Shown here piece after piece: positions 1 to 7,769 of a stretch of 64,000 nt of DNA. Each line of letters begins with the position of its first letter. Positions within the stretch are counted from its first letter, which is position 1. Position numbers and translations under genes: made by a program. The DNA is from Bradyrhizobium sp. sGM-13 (lineage in GTDB: Bacteria > Pseudomonadota > Alphaproteobacteria > Rhizobiales > Xanthobacteraceae): the NCBI RefSeq assembly GCF_018398875.1, contig NZ_JAGWDK010000010.1:62001-126000 (forward strand), in the 5' to 3' direction. Under the pieces are notes generated by a model that worked only from the letters and a program-made list of their open reading frames with translations, ran no database searches and was not told where the DNA came from.

Positions 1-565
1 ACGGGTAGCGCGTGCCCGACAGCATGAAATTGCCGTCGCCGCGGATCGAACCGGCCAGCGAGCGCACGTCGCCGCTGAAAGCGATGTCGTTCAGTTCGAG
101 CGTGGAGCGGCTGACCGCATCATGCAGGGCGATGCGGCCGGTCAGATTGACCCGATCGATCGCCAGTGAACCCAGATTGAACGTCCCGGCCGAGGCCGGC
201 CAATCGATTCGTCCCCTGGAATCGAGGCCGAGATCGAGCGACATGCGGTTGATCGTCAATTCGGTGGCGCGCACCTCGCCGCGCATCAGCGAGCCCAGGC
301 TGAATTCCACGTCGAGCTTGTCGGCGCGAACCTTCCCGAGATCGTTGACGCCGCCGACCACGACCGAGTGCAGTTGCAGCGATGGCGCCGGCAACAGGCG
401 CGCGTCGAGCTTGCCGCCGACACGCACCGGCGCGCCGATGATCCGGCTCGCCTCAGCCTCGAACTGCGGCCGGAACTGGTTCCAATCGATAAAATACGGC
501 CCGACCAGCGCGGCAATCAGCGCAATGATGAAGGCGATTGCCAGGCCGAGCAGTGTCGTCTGCAC
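1..565 (-). CDS. AsmA family protein, N-terminal part (runs off left edge)
   Basis: An open frame without stop runs from a GTG at 565 (minus strand) to the window edge, giving about 188 residues. A purine-rich ribosome binding site (AAGGGGAAG) lies just upstream of the GTG. The protein begins with a single hydrophobic helix (TLLGLAIAFIIALIAALVGP) followed by YFIDWNQFRPQFEAEASRI and then beta-rich repeats, which is the usual start of AsmA/TamB-like inner-membrane proteins with a long periplasmic part involved in envelope lipid homeostasis. The C-terminus is outside the window, so total length and the AsmA C-terminal domain cannot be checked. Confidence 0.75.
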   Translation of the reverse strand, partial: MQTTLLGLAIAFIIALIAALVGPYFIDWNQFRPQFEAEASRIIGAPVRVGGKLDARLLPAPSLQLHSVVVGGVNDLGKVRADKLDVEFSLGSLMRGEVRATELTINRMSLDLGLDSRGRIDWPASAGTFNLGSLAIDRVNLTGRIALHDAVSRSTLELNDIAFSGDVRSLAGSIRGDGNFMLSGTRYP

Positions 566-747
566 GGTGCTTCCCCTTGAAACGCCCCGGCGCAGGCCGC
601 GCGCCATGCCGGAACCCTGCCCCGGAGCTGCCCGGAATATAGAGAGAAGTATGGCGAAGTCACAGCGGCATACTGACAGGAGCCTCGCCGGGCTGTGCCC
701 ACTGAATCTGGGGCTCAAAACTGGCGGCCAGGGGAGTTGCCAGAGGC

Positions 748-1980
748 TTACCAGCTCGCCGGCAGGCGCTTCAGGCCGCGCAGCACGAAGGTCGGCCGCC
801 ATTCCGCATTGACAGCGTCATCGAGCCGCAGGTCCGGTATGCGCCGAAGCAGGGTCGAGATCGCGATCTCGGCTTCGATCCGCGCCAACTGGGCCCCGAG
901 GCAGAAGTGGATGCCGCCGCCGAACGAGAGCGGCTTCACGTTGGGCCGGGTGATATCCAGCCGCTCCGGGTTATCAGGATAGACCGCCGGGTCGTGGTTG
1001 GCCGAACCGAGCAGGCACAGCACGCTCTCGCCCTTCGGGATGCGCTTTCCGCCGAGATCGTCGATGTCCTCCAGCGCGACCCGGCCGGTCATCTGCACCG
1101 AGGAATCGTAGCGCAGGAATTCCTCGATGGCGTTGGTGATGAGCTCGGGCCTCGCCTTGAGCAGCGCGAGCTGGTCTGGATTGCGATGCAGCGCCAGCAA
1201 GCCGTTGCCGATCAGGTTGACGGTGGTCTCGTGGCCGGCGCCGAACAGCAGGATGATATTGGCGGTCAGTTCCTCATTGGTGAGCTTGCTGCCGTCTTCC
1301 TCGGCCTGCACCAGTTGGGTGATCAGGTCGTCGCCCGGGCTTTTGCGCCTGAGATCGAACAGTTGCTGGAAATACATCGCCGCCAGCGCGTTGCTGGCGT
1401 TGCCCTGCTTGATCTCCTCCGGCGAGAGCGGCACCGGATCGAGCAGGCGTCCGCCGTCGCGTGAACCGGTATAAAACGCCTCGCGGTGGTCGTCAGGGAT
1501 CCCCAGCATGTCGCAGATGATGGTGACCGGCAGGCGGAACGCGAAATCCTCGATCAGGTCCATCTGCCCCTGCGGGATGATGCGATCGAGCGTCTCGTCG
1601 ACGACCTGCTGGATCCGCGGGCGCATGTCCTCGACCCGGCGCGCGGTGAAGGCCTTCACCACCAGGCCGCGCAGACGGGTGTGGTCCGGCGGATCCTGCT
1701 GCAGCATCCAGTGGCTCATGCTGCGGAACACCGGCTCGTCCATGATCTTGGGGCCGTAGCGGCGGACGGTGCGCTCGACATAATCCTTGCCGAACCGCTT
1801 GTCGCGCATGACGAGGCTGACCTCGGCATGGCGGCTTGCGACATACATCCCTAGCGGCGTCAGATGCACGGGATCGGTGGTGCGCATCCGCTCGTAATGC
1901 GGATAGGGGTTGCGAATGAATTCCGGGGCCAGCGGATTGAACAACGGCGCGCTACTGGCAGCCTGAACATGCTCGTTCAT
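748..1980 (-). CDS. Cytochrome P450
   Basis: A soluble bacterial P450 of 410 residues. The I-helix oxygen-activation motif is AGHETT, the K-helix ExxR is EFLR, and the heme-thiolate loop is FGGGIHFCLGAQ with the ligand Cys near residue 360. I start at the ATG at 1980 (MNEHVQA) because AGGAGG sits 5 bases upstream; a frame extension to 2007 lacks such a site. The substrate cannot be told; ferredoxin and reductase partners are not adjacent. The gene is divergent from a TetR regulator across a short AT-rich spacer with an inverted repeat, so it is probably the regulator's target. Length and motifs are those of the CYP107-like soluble class; family number is not assigned. Confidence 0.93.
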   Translation of the reverse strand: MNEHVQAASSAPLFNPLAPEFIRNPYPHYERMRTTDPVHLTPLGMYVASRHAEVSLVMRDKRFGKDYVERTVRRYGPKIMDEPVFRSMSHWMLQQDPPDHTRLRGLVVKAFTARRVEDMRPRIQQVVDETLDRIIPQGQMDLIEDFAFRLPVTIICDMLGIPDDHREAFYTGSRDGGRLLDPVPLSPEEIKQGNASNALAAMYFQQLFDLRRKSPGDDLITQLVQAEEDGSKLTNEELTANIILLFGAGHETTVNLIGNGLLALHRNPDQLALLKARPELITNAIEEFLRYDSSVQMTGRVALEDIDDLGGKRIPKGESVLCLLGSANHDPAVYPDNPERLDITRPNVKPLSFGGGIHFCLGAQLARIEAEIAISTLLRRIPDLRLDDAVNAEWRPTFVLRGLKRLPASW

Positions 1981-2044
1981 GGAGACCTCCTGCTGGCTGT
2001 GCGCCATTCAGCGCGTTTTCCCCCGGGCCGATCGGTCGAATTCG

Positions 2045-2058
2045 ATACATTATTGTAT
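2045..2058. promoter_or_regulatory. Inverted repeat in P450/TetR spacer, candidate operator
   Basis: ATACA-TTAT-TGTAT, two perfect 5-bp arms in the only AT-rich part of the 107-bp divergent spacer between the P450 and TetR genes. TetR regulators commonly bind such palindromes between themselves and a divergent target. Assignment as operator is inference. Confidence 0.4.
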
Positions 2059-2087
2059 TGAGTTGCATTCTCGCCTAAACTGGACAG

Positions 2088-2699
2088 ATGTCAAGAGTGC
2101 GAACCAGACCCACCAGGGACGACACCCGCGAAAAGCTGTTCGAGGCGGCGGCGCGCGTGTTCGAGGAACAGGGCATTGGCGGCGCCAGCATCGAGGCGAT
2201 TGCGGCGGCGGCCGGCTTCACGCGCGGGGCATTTTATTCGAACTTCAAGAGCAAGGACGAACTGATCATCGCCATGCTCGAGGATCACGTCGAGCAATCG
2301 ATCGGACGCATCCGCGATCTGCTCGAGCGGCACAGGAACCTCGCCGACTTCATCGATGCGCTCAAGACCATGAATAGAAGCCAGCAGGATCCGCTCGGCC
2401 GCTCTCCCCTGCTGCACATGGAAATGATCCTGTTCGTGGCACGCGCCGAAAAGCGCCGGCCCGAACTTGCCAAGCGGCTGCGCGCCCGGCGAAAGCTGGT
2501 CACCGACATCATCGAGACCACCGCCAGGAACAGCGGCAGAACAACTATTCTCAATCCGCCATGGGCCGGCGCGCTGGTGCTGGCGCTGGAGGACGGCTTT
2601 CGCCTGCACCGCCTGATCGATCCCGAGACCACGCCGCCCGACAGCTTTTTTCGCGCCATCGGCGACCTGCAACGGGCGATGGGAATTTCATCGGCATGA
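2088..2699 (+). CDS. TetR/AcrR family transcriptional regulator
   Basis: 203 residues. The N-terminal helix-turn-helix is typical: TREKLFEAAARVFEEQG, then IEAIAAAAGFTRGAFYSNFKSKDEL (about residues 12-55), followed by a helical ligand domain. It is transcribed away from the cytochrome P450 gene, with a 14-bp inverted repeat in the spacer, so it most likely represses that P450 and itself. The start has no strong ribosome binding site (only GGACAG), which fits weak autoregulated expression. The effector is unknown. Confidence 0.88.
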   Translation: MSRVRTRPTRDDTREKLFEAAARVFEEQGIGGASIEAIAAAAGFTRGAFYSNFKSKDELIIAMLEDHVEQSIGRIRDLLERHRNLADFIDALKTMNRSQQDPLGRSPLLHMEMILFVARAEKRRPELAKRLRARRKLVTDIIETTARNSGRTTILNPPWAGALVLALEDGFRLHRLIDPETTPPDSFFRAIGDLQRAMGISSA

Positions 2700-2745
2700 G
2701 ACGAAAATATCCGCGTGTCTCCGGACGATGCTTCGCATCCCGCGG

Positions 2746-4047
2746 CTACGCTGTATGGTGCTTGATTGGCGCCTTGTGCATTTGTCCCGCGACCGCCCTC
2801 ACCTTGCCCGGCGATGCCTGCCAGATCGCCACCGCCGACAGAATGCTGACGGCAATGCCGAGCGCAAAGGCGAGCGTATAGCTGCCTGACAGGTCGTACA
2901 GCAGTCCGGTCGCCCATGGGCCCGCCGCACCTCCGGCCAGCGCCGCCAGCATGATGGTGCCGAAGATGCTGCCGTATTGCTTGCCCTGAAAGATCTCCAG
3001 CACCACCGCGCCCATGATCGAGGTCAGGCCATAGCCGAGCGCGCCTTGCGTGAAGATCATGAGATAGACCAAAGCCAGTACCGGCGCGAACTTTAAGGCG
3101 ATCAGCGCCGCAAAGCAGATCGCAAACCCGGCGCAGCTAATGGCCCAGATCCATTCGCGGCCGATCCGATCGGAGAGATGCCCGAGCCAGATCTGGCCCG
3201 GTATGCCGAGCAGGCTGACGACGCCGAGCGCCCACACCGCGACGTTGGCACTGAAGCCGATGTCGAGCAGGTATTTGGTCTGGTGCACCTGCACCGCGTA
3301 CCAGACATACAGGCCGCAGAAGTAGCCGAGCGCGATCCACCAGAATCGCGCGGTTCGCAGCGCGCGGCGCAGCGTCCAGTCGGTGGCGGCCCAGATGGGA
3401 TCGACGACGTTCGAGCGAGGCGCGGGCGATGTCGCCGACGGCGCCGCATCGCCATCCGGCAATAGCCCGATATCCTCCGGCCGTCTTCGCAGCAGAAGGT
3501 TGATCGGTGCGAGCACGGCAAGTACCAGGATGCCCATCGCGGTGCAGGCGGTGCGCCAGCCGGTCTGCTCGATCATGTGCTGCACCCACGGCAGCAAGGT
3601 CACCGAGCCGATGCCGACGCCGGCAAAGGCGAGTCCCATGGCGAGCCCGCGGCGGCGGATGAACCAGTTCGGCAGAAACAGCGATTGGCCGGAATAGCCG
3701 AGGCACACGCTGCCCGCGCCGACCAGCACGCCGATGGTGAGATAGAGATGCCAGGGCTGCGTCGTCAGCGGCGCCAGCAACAGCCCGCCGCCCATCAGCG
3801 CGACGCCGAGCTCCATCACGGCACGCGGCCCGAGGCGATCCATCATGCGCCCGATCAGCGGACTGACGCCGCCGGAAACCACGAAGCCGAACGAAAACGC
3901 GCCGGCGGTGACGCCGCGATCCCATCCGAACTCGCCGATGATCGGCGGAAAGAACAGCGAGAACGCCGTCCGCGCATTGACGCCGATCGCCATGGTCACG
4001 AACGTCACCACAACGATCAGCCAGCCGTAGAAGAAGGGAAGATGCAT
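2746..4047 (-). CDS. MFS transporter
   Basis: 433 residues with about 12 hydrophobic segments in two halves around a charged loop near residue 200. The segment LIGRMMDRLGPRAVMELG after the second helix is the MFS motif A region. The N-terminus FFYGWLIVVVTFVTMAI resembles the monocarboxylate/oxalate:formate branch of the superfamily. Substrate is not determinable. It converges on the TetR gene with a 46-bp gap, so it is not in the same transcript. About 326 bp separate it from the divergent cyclase gene. Confidence 0.85.
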   Translation of the reverse strand: MHLPFFYGWLIVVVTFVTMAIGVNARTAFSLFFPPIIGEFGWDRGVTAGAFSFGFVVSGGVSPLIGRMMDRLGPRAVMELGVALMGGGLLLAPLTTQPWHLYLTIGVLVGAGSVCLGYSGQSLFLPNWFIRRRGLAMGLAFAGVGIGSVTLLPWVQHMIEQTGWRTACTAMGILVLAVLAPINLLLRRRPEDIGLLPDGDAAPSATSPAPRSNVVDPIWAATDWTLRRALRTARFWWIALGYFCGLYVWYAVQVHQTKYLLDIGFSANVAVWALGVVSLLGIPGQIWLGHLSDRIGREWIWAISCAGFAICFAALIALKFAPVLALVYLMIFTQGALGYGLTSIMGAVVLEIFQGKQYGSIFGTIMLAALAGGAAGPWATGLLYDLSGSYTLAFALGIAVSILSAVAIWQASPGKVRAVAGQMHKAPIKHHTA

Positions 4048-4373
4048 GGGGGAGGCTTTTCGTCTGGATTTGCATCGATGTCACGGCAATTCGGATGCAT
4101 TACCGGCACTCTCATCTGCAATGGTTCTCTATCGGCAGCTCAGAATGATCCGGCTTTCTCCGGAACGTACCGCGATATGGTTTCGATGCACAACCTTGTC
4201 CGGAATTGCTACCATTTGATCACTTTAAAATTGCGATGCGCCTTCGATGGTTTTTGCTCGCCGAGGCCCATCATGCCTGGCAGCTCTTAATTCCGAGTGC
4301 TCTTCGCGTGGCTCTTGCGAGCGATTCCATACCATCTAAGATGTAGGGGCCGGGATCGCGAAGCTGGTTCAAC
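4048..4373. other. Intergenic stretch between divergent MFS and cyclase genes
   Basis: 326 bp without a supported gene. It must hold promoters for the two divergent genes and is more AT-rich than its surroundings around 4200-4240. I see no convincing sigma-70 pair, RNA gene or strong hairpin. Confidence 0.5.
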
Positions 4374-6299
4374 ATGAACGATGAAGCGGTGGATAAAGGC
4401 GAAGAACAGGCCTCCCGGACCGGGCGATTTGTTGTACCGGGCGCGGGCGTCGCACTCGTGCATCAAGAGACCGTCGTTCTGCTGGTCGACCTCGTGGAAT
4501 CGGTGCGGCTCATGCGAGAGCACGAAGCCTTCACTGTTCGCCGATGGGCAGACTTTGTCGGCATTGTCACTACTGAGATTCTGCCGCGCTATCACGGCGT
4601 CCTGGTGAAGAGTCTCGGTGACGGCCTTTTGGCACGTTTCGAGACGGTGCCTGACGCCGCTGATGCCGCCGCCGCAATGCACCGAACTCTTGCTGCGCAG
4701 AACGTTGGCATACCCGAAGACCAGCATTTCAACCTGCGCGCCGGAATCAACGCCGCGATGGCGTGGAGCGATGGAATCGACATCTACGGGACCGGCGTAA
4801 ATCTGGCGGCACGGCTGGCAACGCTGGCCGGCCCCGGCGAGACGATCGCCAGCGCCTCAGCGCATGAGCAACTGGCGGCGGCTCTGGCCAGCTTGGCACG
4901 CCCCGGCGAAACCATCGGTAGCGCCACAGCACGCGACGAGCTTACGCACGGAGTCGATGCATCGTGCGAAGACCTTGGTGAATGCATTCTCAAGCATTTT
5001 GACAAACCGGTTCGGGCCTATCGAGTTGGTCCGCCTAGTCCGCATCCAAGCCTTACCCGGCGGCGCGACTACGGAACGGCCATGCAGCCAACTATTGCCG
5101 TGATCCCATTCTCCGCGAGGAGCGACAGCCCAGCGGTTTTCGATGTCGGCAACCTGATTGCCGACAGCGTGATCTGGCGGCTATCGAAGGCGGCGGACCT
5201 GAAGGTGATTTCGCGCCTGTCGACTGCCGTATTCCGCGGCCGCGCGAACGACGTCGGAGGGGTGTCGGCGCATCTTGGCGCCACCTATGTCCTCAGCGGC
5301 GCATATGTTGCGGATGCAGGCAAGATCATGGTGACTACCGAGCTTTCCGAAGCGCGCAACAACCAGGTGGTCTGGACCGACCGATTGAACGGCGAGATCG
5401 GCGATCTGCTGAGGCCGGAGAGCGAACTGGCGGACCGTATCGCCCAGGCGGTGCATTTGTCCGTACTCGACGCCGAGGTCGAGCATATCCTGACCCAGCC
5501 GCTACCAACGCTCGAGAGCTACTCGCTGCTGCTTGGCAGCATCAAGTTGATGCACCGCTCCAGCAAGGAAGAGTTTCTCCAGACGCGCAAGATCCTTGAC
5601 GAATTGATTAACCGGCATAGTCGGATCGCGGCCCCGCGCGCGTGGCTTGGCAACTGGTACATTCTGCAGGTGACGCGCGGCTGGTCTGAGGACCGCAAGC
5701 GCGAGGCGGTCGAGGCCTTGAGCACAACCCACGCCGCTCTCGACCGGGATCCGTCGGACGCGCTCGCATTGGCGACAGAAGGATTTGTCTACTGTCACTT
5801 GCTGAAGGACTTGGATACCGCCCGCAAGCGCTGCAACGAGGCTGTGAATGCCAACCCTAGCCACGCGCTCGGCTGGCTCTATCTCGGCACAGTCAACGCG
5901 TTCATGGGGGAAGGAAAAGCGGCTGTGGACGCGACGCGCCGCGCGATGGAGCTCTCTCCGCTCGATCCGCAACGCTACTATTTCGAGTCCCTTGCCGCGA
6001 CAGCAGAGCTTTCCGCACATCAATACGAGAATGCCGAAAGGCTTGCGCGCTCATCGCTTGTGCACCACCGCATGCACCCTTCCACGTGGCGGGCTCTGAC
6101 GATCTCGCTCGTGGCGCAGGAGCGAATGGATGAGGCGCGCGAGGCGCTCGGCAGGATGCGACAGCTCGAGCCGCAACTGACGGTGGAGCGATATCTTGCG
6201 CGCATTCCAAATGCGGAGCTCGAAACGGGCCGGCAATGGGCGTGCTGCCTGGCAATGGCAGGTCTCCCCTCGGGAAACGGCAACTCGAATCGGCATTGA
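4374..6299 (+). CDS. Class III adenylate/guanylate cyclase with TolB-like and TPR regions
   Basis: 641 residues, no signal peptide. Residues about 20-215 are a class III nucleotidyl cyclase domain: the first metal Asp lies in LVDLVESVRLM, the second in KSLGDGLLARF, and the transition-state Asn/Arg in GVNLAARL, so catalysis looks possible. Residues about 240-370 (IAVIPFSARSDSPAVFDVG and onward) resemble the TolB N-terminal fold, and the rest is helical TPR-like repeats. This architecture is frequent in rhizobia and is a cytosolic signalling protein of unknown input. A 23-residue piece right after the catalytic Asn/Arg is duplicated in tandem (see 4815-4943). It precedes the PAP2-like gene by 113 bp in the same direction. 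Confidence 0.88.
   Translation: MNDEAVDKGEEQASRTGRFVVPGAGVALVHQETVVLLVDLVESVRLMREHEAFTVRRWADFVGIVTTEILPRYHGVLVKSLGDGLLARFETVPDAADAAAAMHRTLAAQNVGIPEDQHFNLRAGINAAMAWSDGIDIYGTGVNLAARLATLAGPGETIASASAHEQLAAALASLARPGETIGSATARDELTHGVDASCEDLGECILKHFDKPVRAYRVGPPSPHPSLTRRRDYGTAMQPTIAVIPFSARSDSPAVFDVGNLIADSVIWRLSKAADLKVISRLSTAVFRGRANDVGGVSAHLGATYVLSGAYVADAGKIMVTTELSEARNNQVVWTDRLNGEIGDLLRPESELADRIAQAVHLSVLDAEVEHILTQPLPTLESYSLLLGSIKLMHRSSKEEFLQTRKILDELINRHSRIAAPRAWLGNWYILQVTRGWSEDRKREAVEALSTTHAALDRDPSDALALATEGFVYCHLLKDLDTARKRCNEAVNANPSHALGWLYLGTVNAFMGEGKAAVDATRRAMELSPLDPQRYYFESLAATAELSAHQYENAERLARSSLVHHRMHPSTWRALTISLVAQERMDEAREALGRMRQLEPQLTVERYLARIPNAELETGRQWACCLAMAGLPSGNGNSNRH
4815..4943 (+). repeat. In-frame tandem duplication inside cyclase domain (69-bp period)
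   Basis: Two adjacent copies encode LATLAGPGETIASASAHEQL and LASLARPGETIGSATARDEL, with starts 69 bp apart (4815 and 4884). The PGETI element occurs once per domain in ordinary class III cyclases. Codons differ between copies, so the duplication is not recent. Confidence 0.75.
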
Positions 6300-6411
6300 T
6301 CCCAGAGAAAAAACATCCCGCCCATGTGAAGCAATACACATTCGGAACGAGCACAACCGGACAAATTGCGCTTGCTGGCGGAAAGCTGACTAACTCACAG
6401 AGGGGGCAGGA

Positions 6412-7632
6412 ATGGCTCAACTGGGCGGAGCAGGAGGCGCGGGTGGTGCCGGCGGAGCCGGTGGAGCGGGCGGTGCCGGAGGTGCGGGTGGAGCGGGTGG
6501 CGCAGGCGGAGCGGGTGGCGCCGGCGGCGCGATGCTTGGTACGATGGCCGATGCCTTTGCCAATTCGATCATGGTGGACGCGCTCATTCTCGGGCGCGAA
6601 GGGACGATCATTGTTCCCGAAAATATGACGTCCCCACACTTCACGAACTACGCGCCGGCATTGCCGTTGTATATCGACGCGGAGAACGCACTGGACCGCT
6701 GGGAACCGTGGGTCCGTGCCTACACAGCGATCGGCGAGATGTTGCAGGGGATCAGCTTTCAGAAGACGACGACGTTGGGGACGGACGACGGATTCCAGGT
6801 CTTCTCTTCTGCATCGCCTACCAGCTCCCCGACGTTGATCGCGGAAATCGGACGTCCGCAAAAATCGACGTTCGAGGCACAAATCCCGATGGTACTGAGC
6901 TGGGCCGAACTGCGTAACGAACGTGCCACCGAAATCCTGGCTCAGATCGATCCCACCTACGCTTTCTGGTCGTCGATCGTTTACATGCATCCCGACCGGA
7001 CCCAGCGCACATTCGAACTCATCAACATGGTGTTGCAATTCTGCGTGTATGTGGAAATGCGCTTCAAGCATGCGCTGGCGTGCTGGCGCCCGGTCGAATA
7101 CAACGCCCAGGTCCAGCCGATGATCACGACCCCGGGGCATGGAGCCTTCCCGAGCGGACACGCAACGCAGGTGTATGCCGTAGCCTACGTGCTGAAAGAG
7201 CTGCTAAATCTCGATCCGGATCCGCTAGCGACTCCGCCGAAACCGGGATACCCGACGGTGATCGAACAGCTCAACCGCCAGGCGGCGCGCATCGCAACCA
7301 ACCGTGTCGTGGCGGGAGTCCATTTCCCGGTCGACAGCATGGCAGGACGCATGTTGGGCGTGGCGTTAGGCGAGTACTTTGTCGGGCGTTGCGCTGGTCA
7401 GCAAACGTTCATGAGTCGGAAGTTCCTTGCGGCGGGAATTGATGGCCATACCACCACGGACTTCAATCCGTTCAACACAGCCGCATCTACACCTACAATC
7501 CCGAGCCAGGACCTCGGCCTGGGTCCGCTCTACCATGAATCCCCGGGAGCAAGCGTAACGCAGTCACATTTGATGAACTATCTATGGGCTGCTGCGCAGG
7601 CGGAATGGGCGGGCAAATTTGGCGTCCCATAA
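6412..7632 (+). CDS. PAP2 / vanadium-dependent haloperoxidase-like protein with (GGA)12 N-terminus
   Basis: 406 residues. The three motifs of the PAP2/vanadium haloperoxidase active site are present: K219-x6-R226-P227, P247-S-G-H250, and N297-R298-x5-H304-x3-D308. These bind phosphate or vanadate, so the protein is either an acid phosphatase or a haloperoxidase; sequence alone does not decide, though the long N-terminal half (residues 45-210) favours the haloperoxidase-like class. It has no signal peptide or membrane helices. Directly after MAQL come 12 perfect Gly-Gly-Ala triplets (residues 5-40), which is very unusual for this family. A GGGGGCAGGA ribosome site precedes the start. The subtilase reading frame begins 21-137 bp downstream, suggesting an operon. 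Confidence 0.82.
   Translation: MAQLGGAGGAGGAGGAGGAGGAGGAGGAGGAGGAGGAGGAMLGTMADAFANSIMVDALILGREGTIIVPENMTSPHFTNYAPALPLYIDAENALDRWEPWVRAYTAIGEMLQGISFQKTTTLGTDDGFQVFSSASPTSSPTLIAEIGRPQKSTFEAQIPMVLSWAELRNERATEILAQIDPTYAFWSSIVYMHPDRTQRTFELINMVLQFCVYVEMRFKHALACWRPVEYNAQVQPMITTPGHGAFPSGHATQVYAVAYVLKELLNLDPDPLATPPKPGYPTVIEQLNRQAARIATNRVVAGVHFPVDSMAGRMLGVALGEYFVGRCAGQQTFMSRKFLAAGIDGHTTTDFNPFNTAASTPTIPSQDLGLGPLYHESPGASVTQSHLMNYLWAAAQAEWAGKFGVP
6424..6531 (+). repeat. Twelve-fold Gly-Gly-Ala codon repeat (9-bp unit)
   Basis: 108 bp, 12 units of GGN GGN GCN. The third bases vary widely between units, so the amino-acid repeat is maintained although the DNA is not a perfect microsatellite. It encodes residues 5-40 of the PAP2-like protein. 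Confidence 0.95.
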
Positions 7633-7653
7633 TCCTCACGCGGAGATCGCCCC

Positions 7654-7769
7654 ATGCTCGAAGGCAGTCAATACCCGAAGTGCTTTGAACCATACTTGCG
7701 ATACGCGATTTCGACGGACTTCAGGAATTTCGAGTTCTTCGACGAGAAGCATTTTGCGCTGCTCCCCTT
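7654..7769 (+). pseudogene. Probable N-terminal segment of the subtilase, out of frame by one base
   Basis: An ATG at 7654 with GGAG upstream opens a frame (MLEGSQYPKCFEPYLRYAIS and on) that reads sensibly to about 7769 (HFALLPL) and then loses protein-like character. The subtilase frame takes over at 7770 with VELHQAEGRVEFARR. Restoring one G in the run CCCCTTG-TGG at 7766-7772 would join the two into one protein about 38 residues longer. A real deletion or a base-calling error are both possible. Confidence 0.5.

Noticed and set aside
2727..2739. GATGC-TTC-GCATC hairpin between TetR and MFS genes as terminator
   Set aside because: Stem is only 5 bp with no T-tract; too weak to call.
6424..6531. 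Repeat array that could suggest CRISPR or a minisatellite
   Set aside because: It is a 9-bp coding repeat in frame without spacers; no cas genes are in the window.
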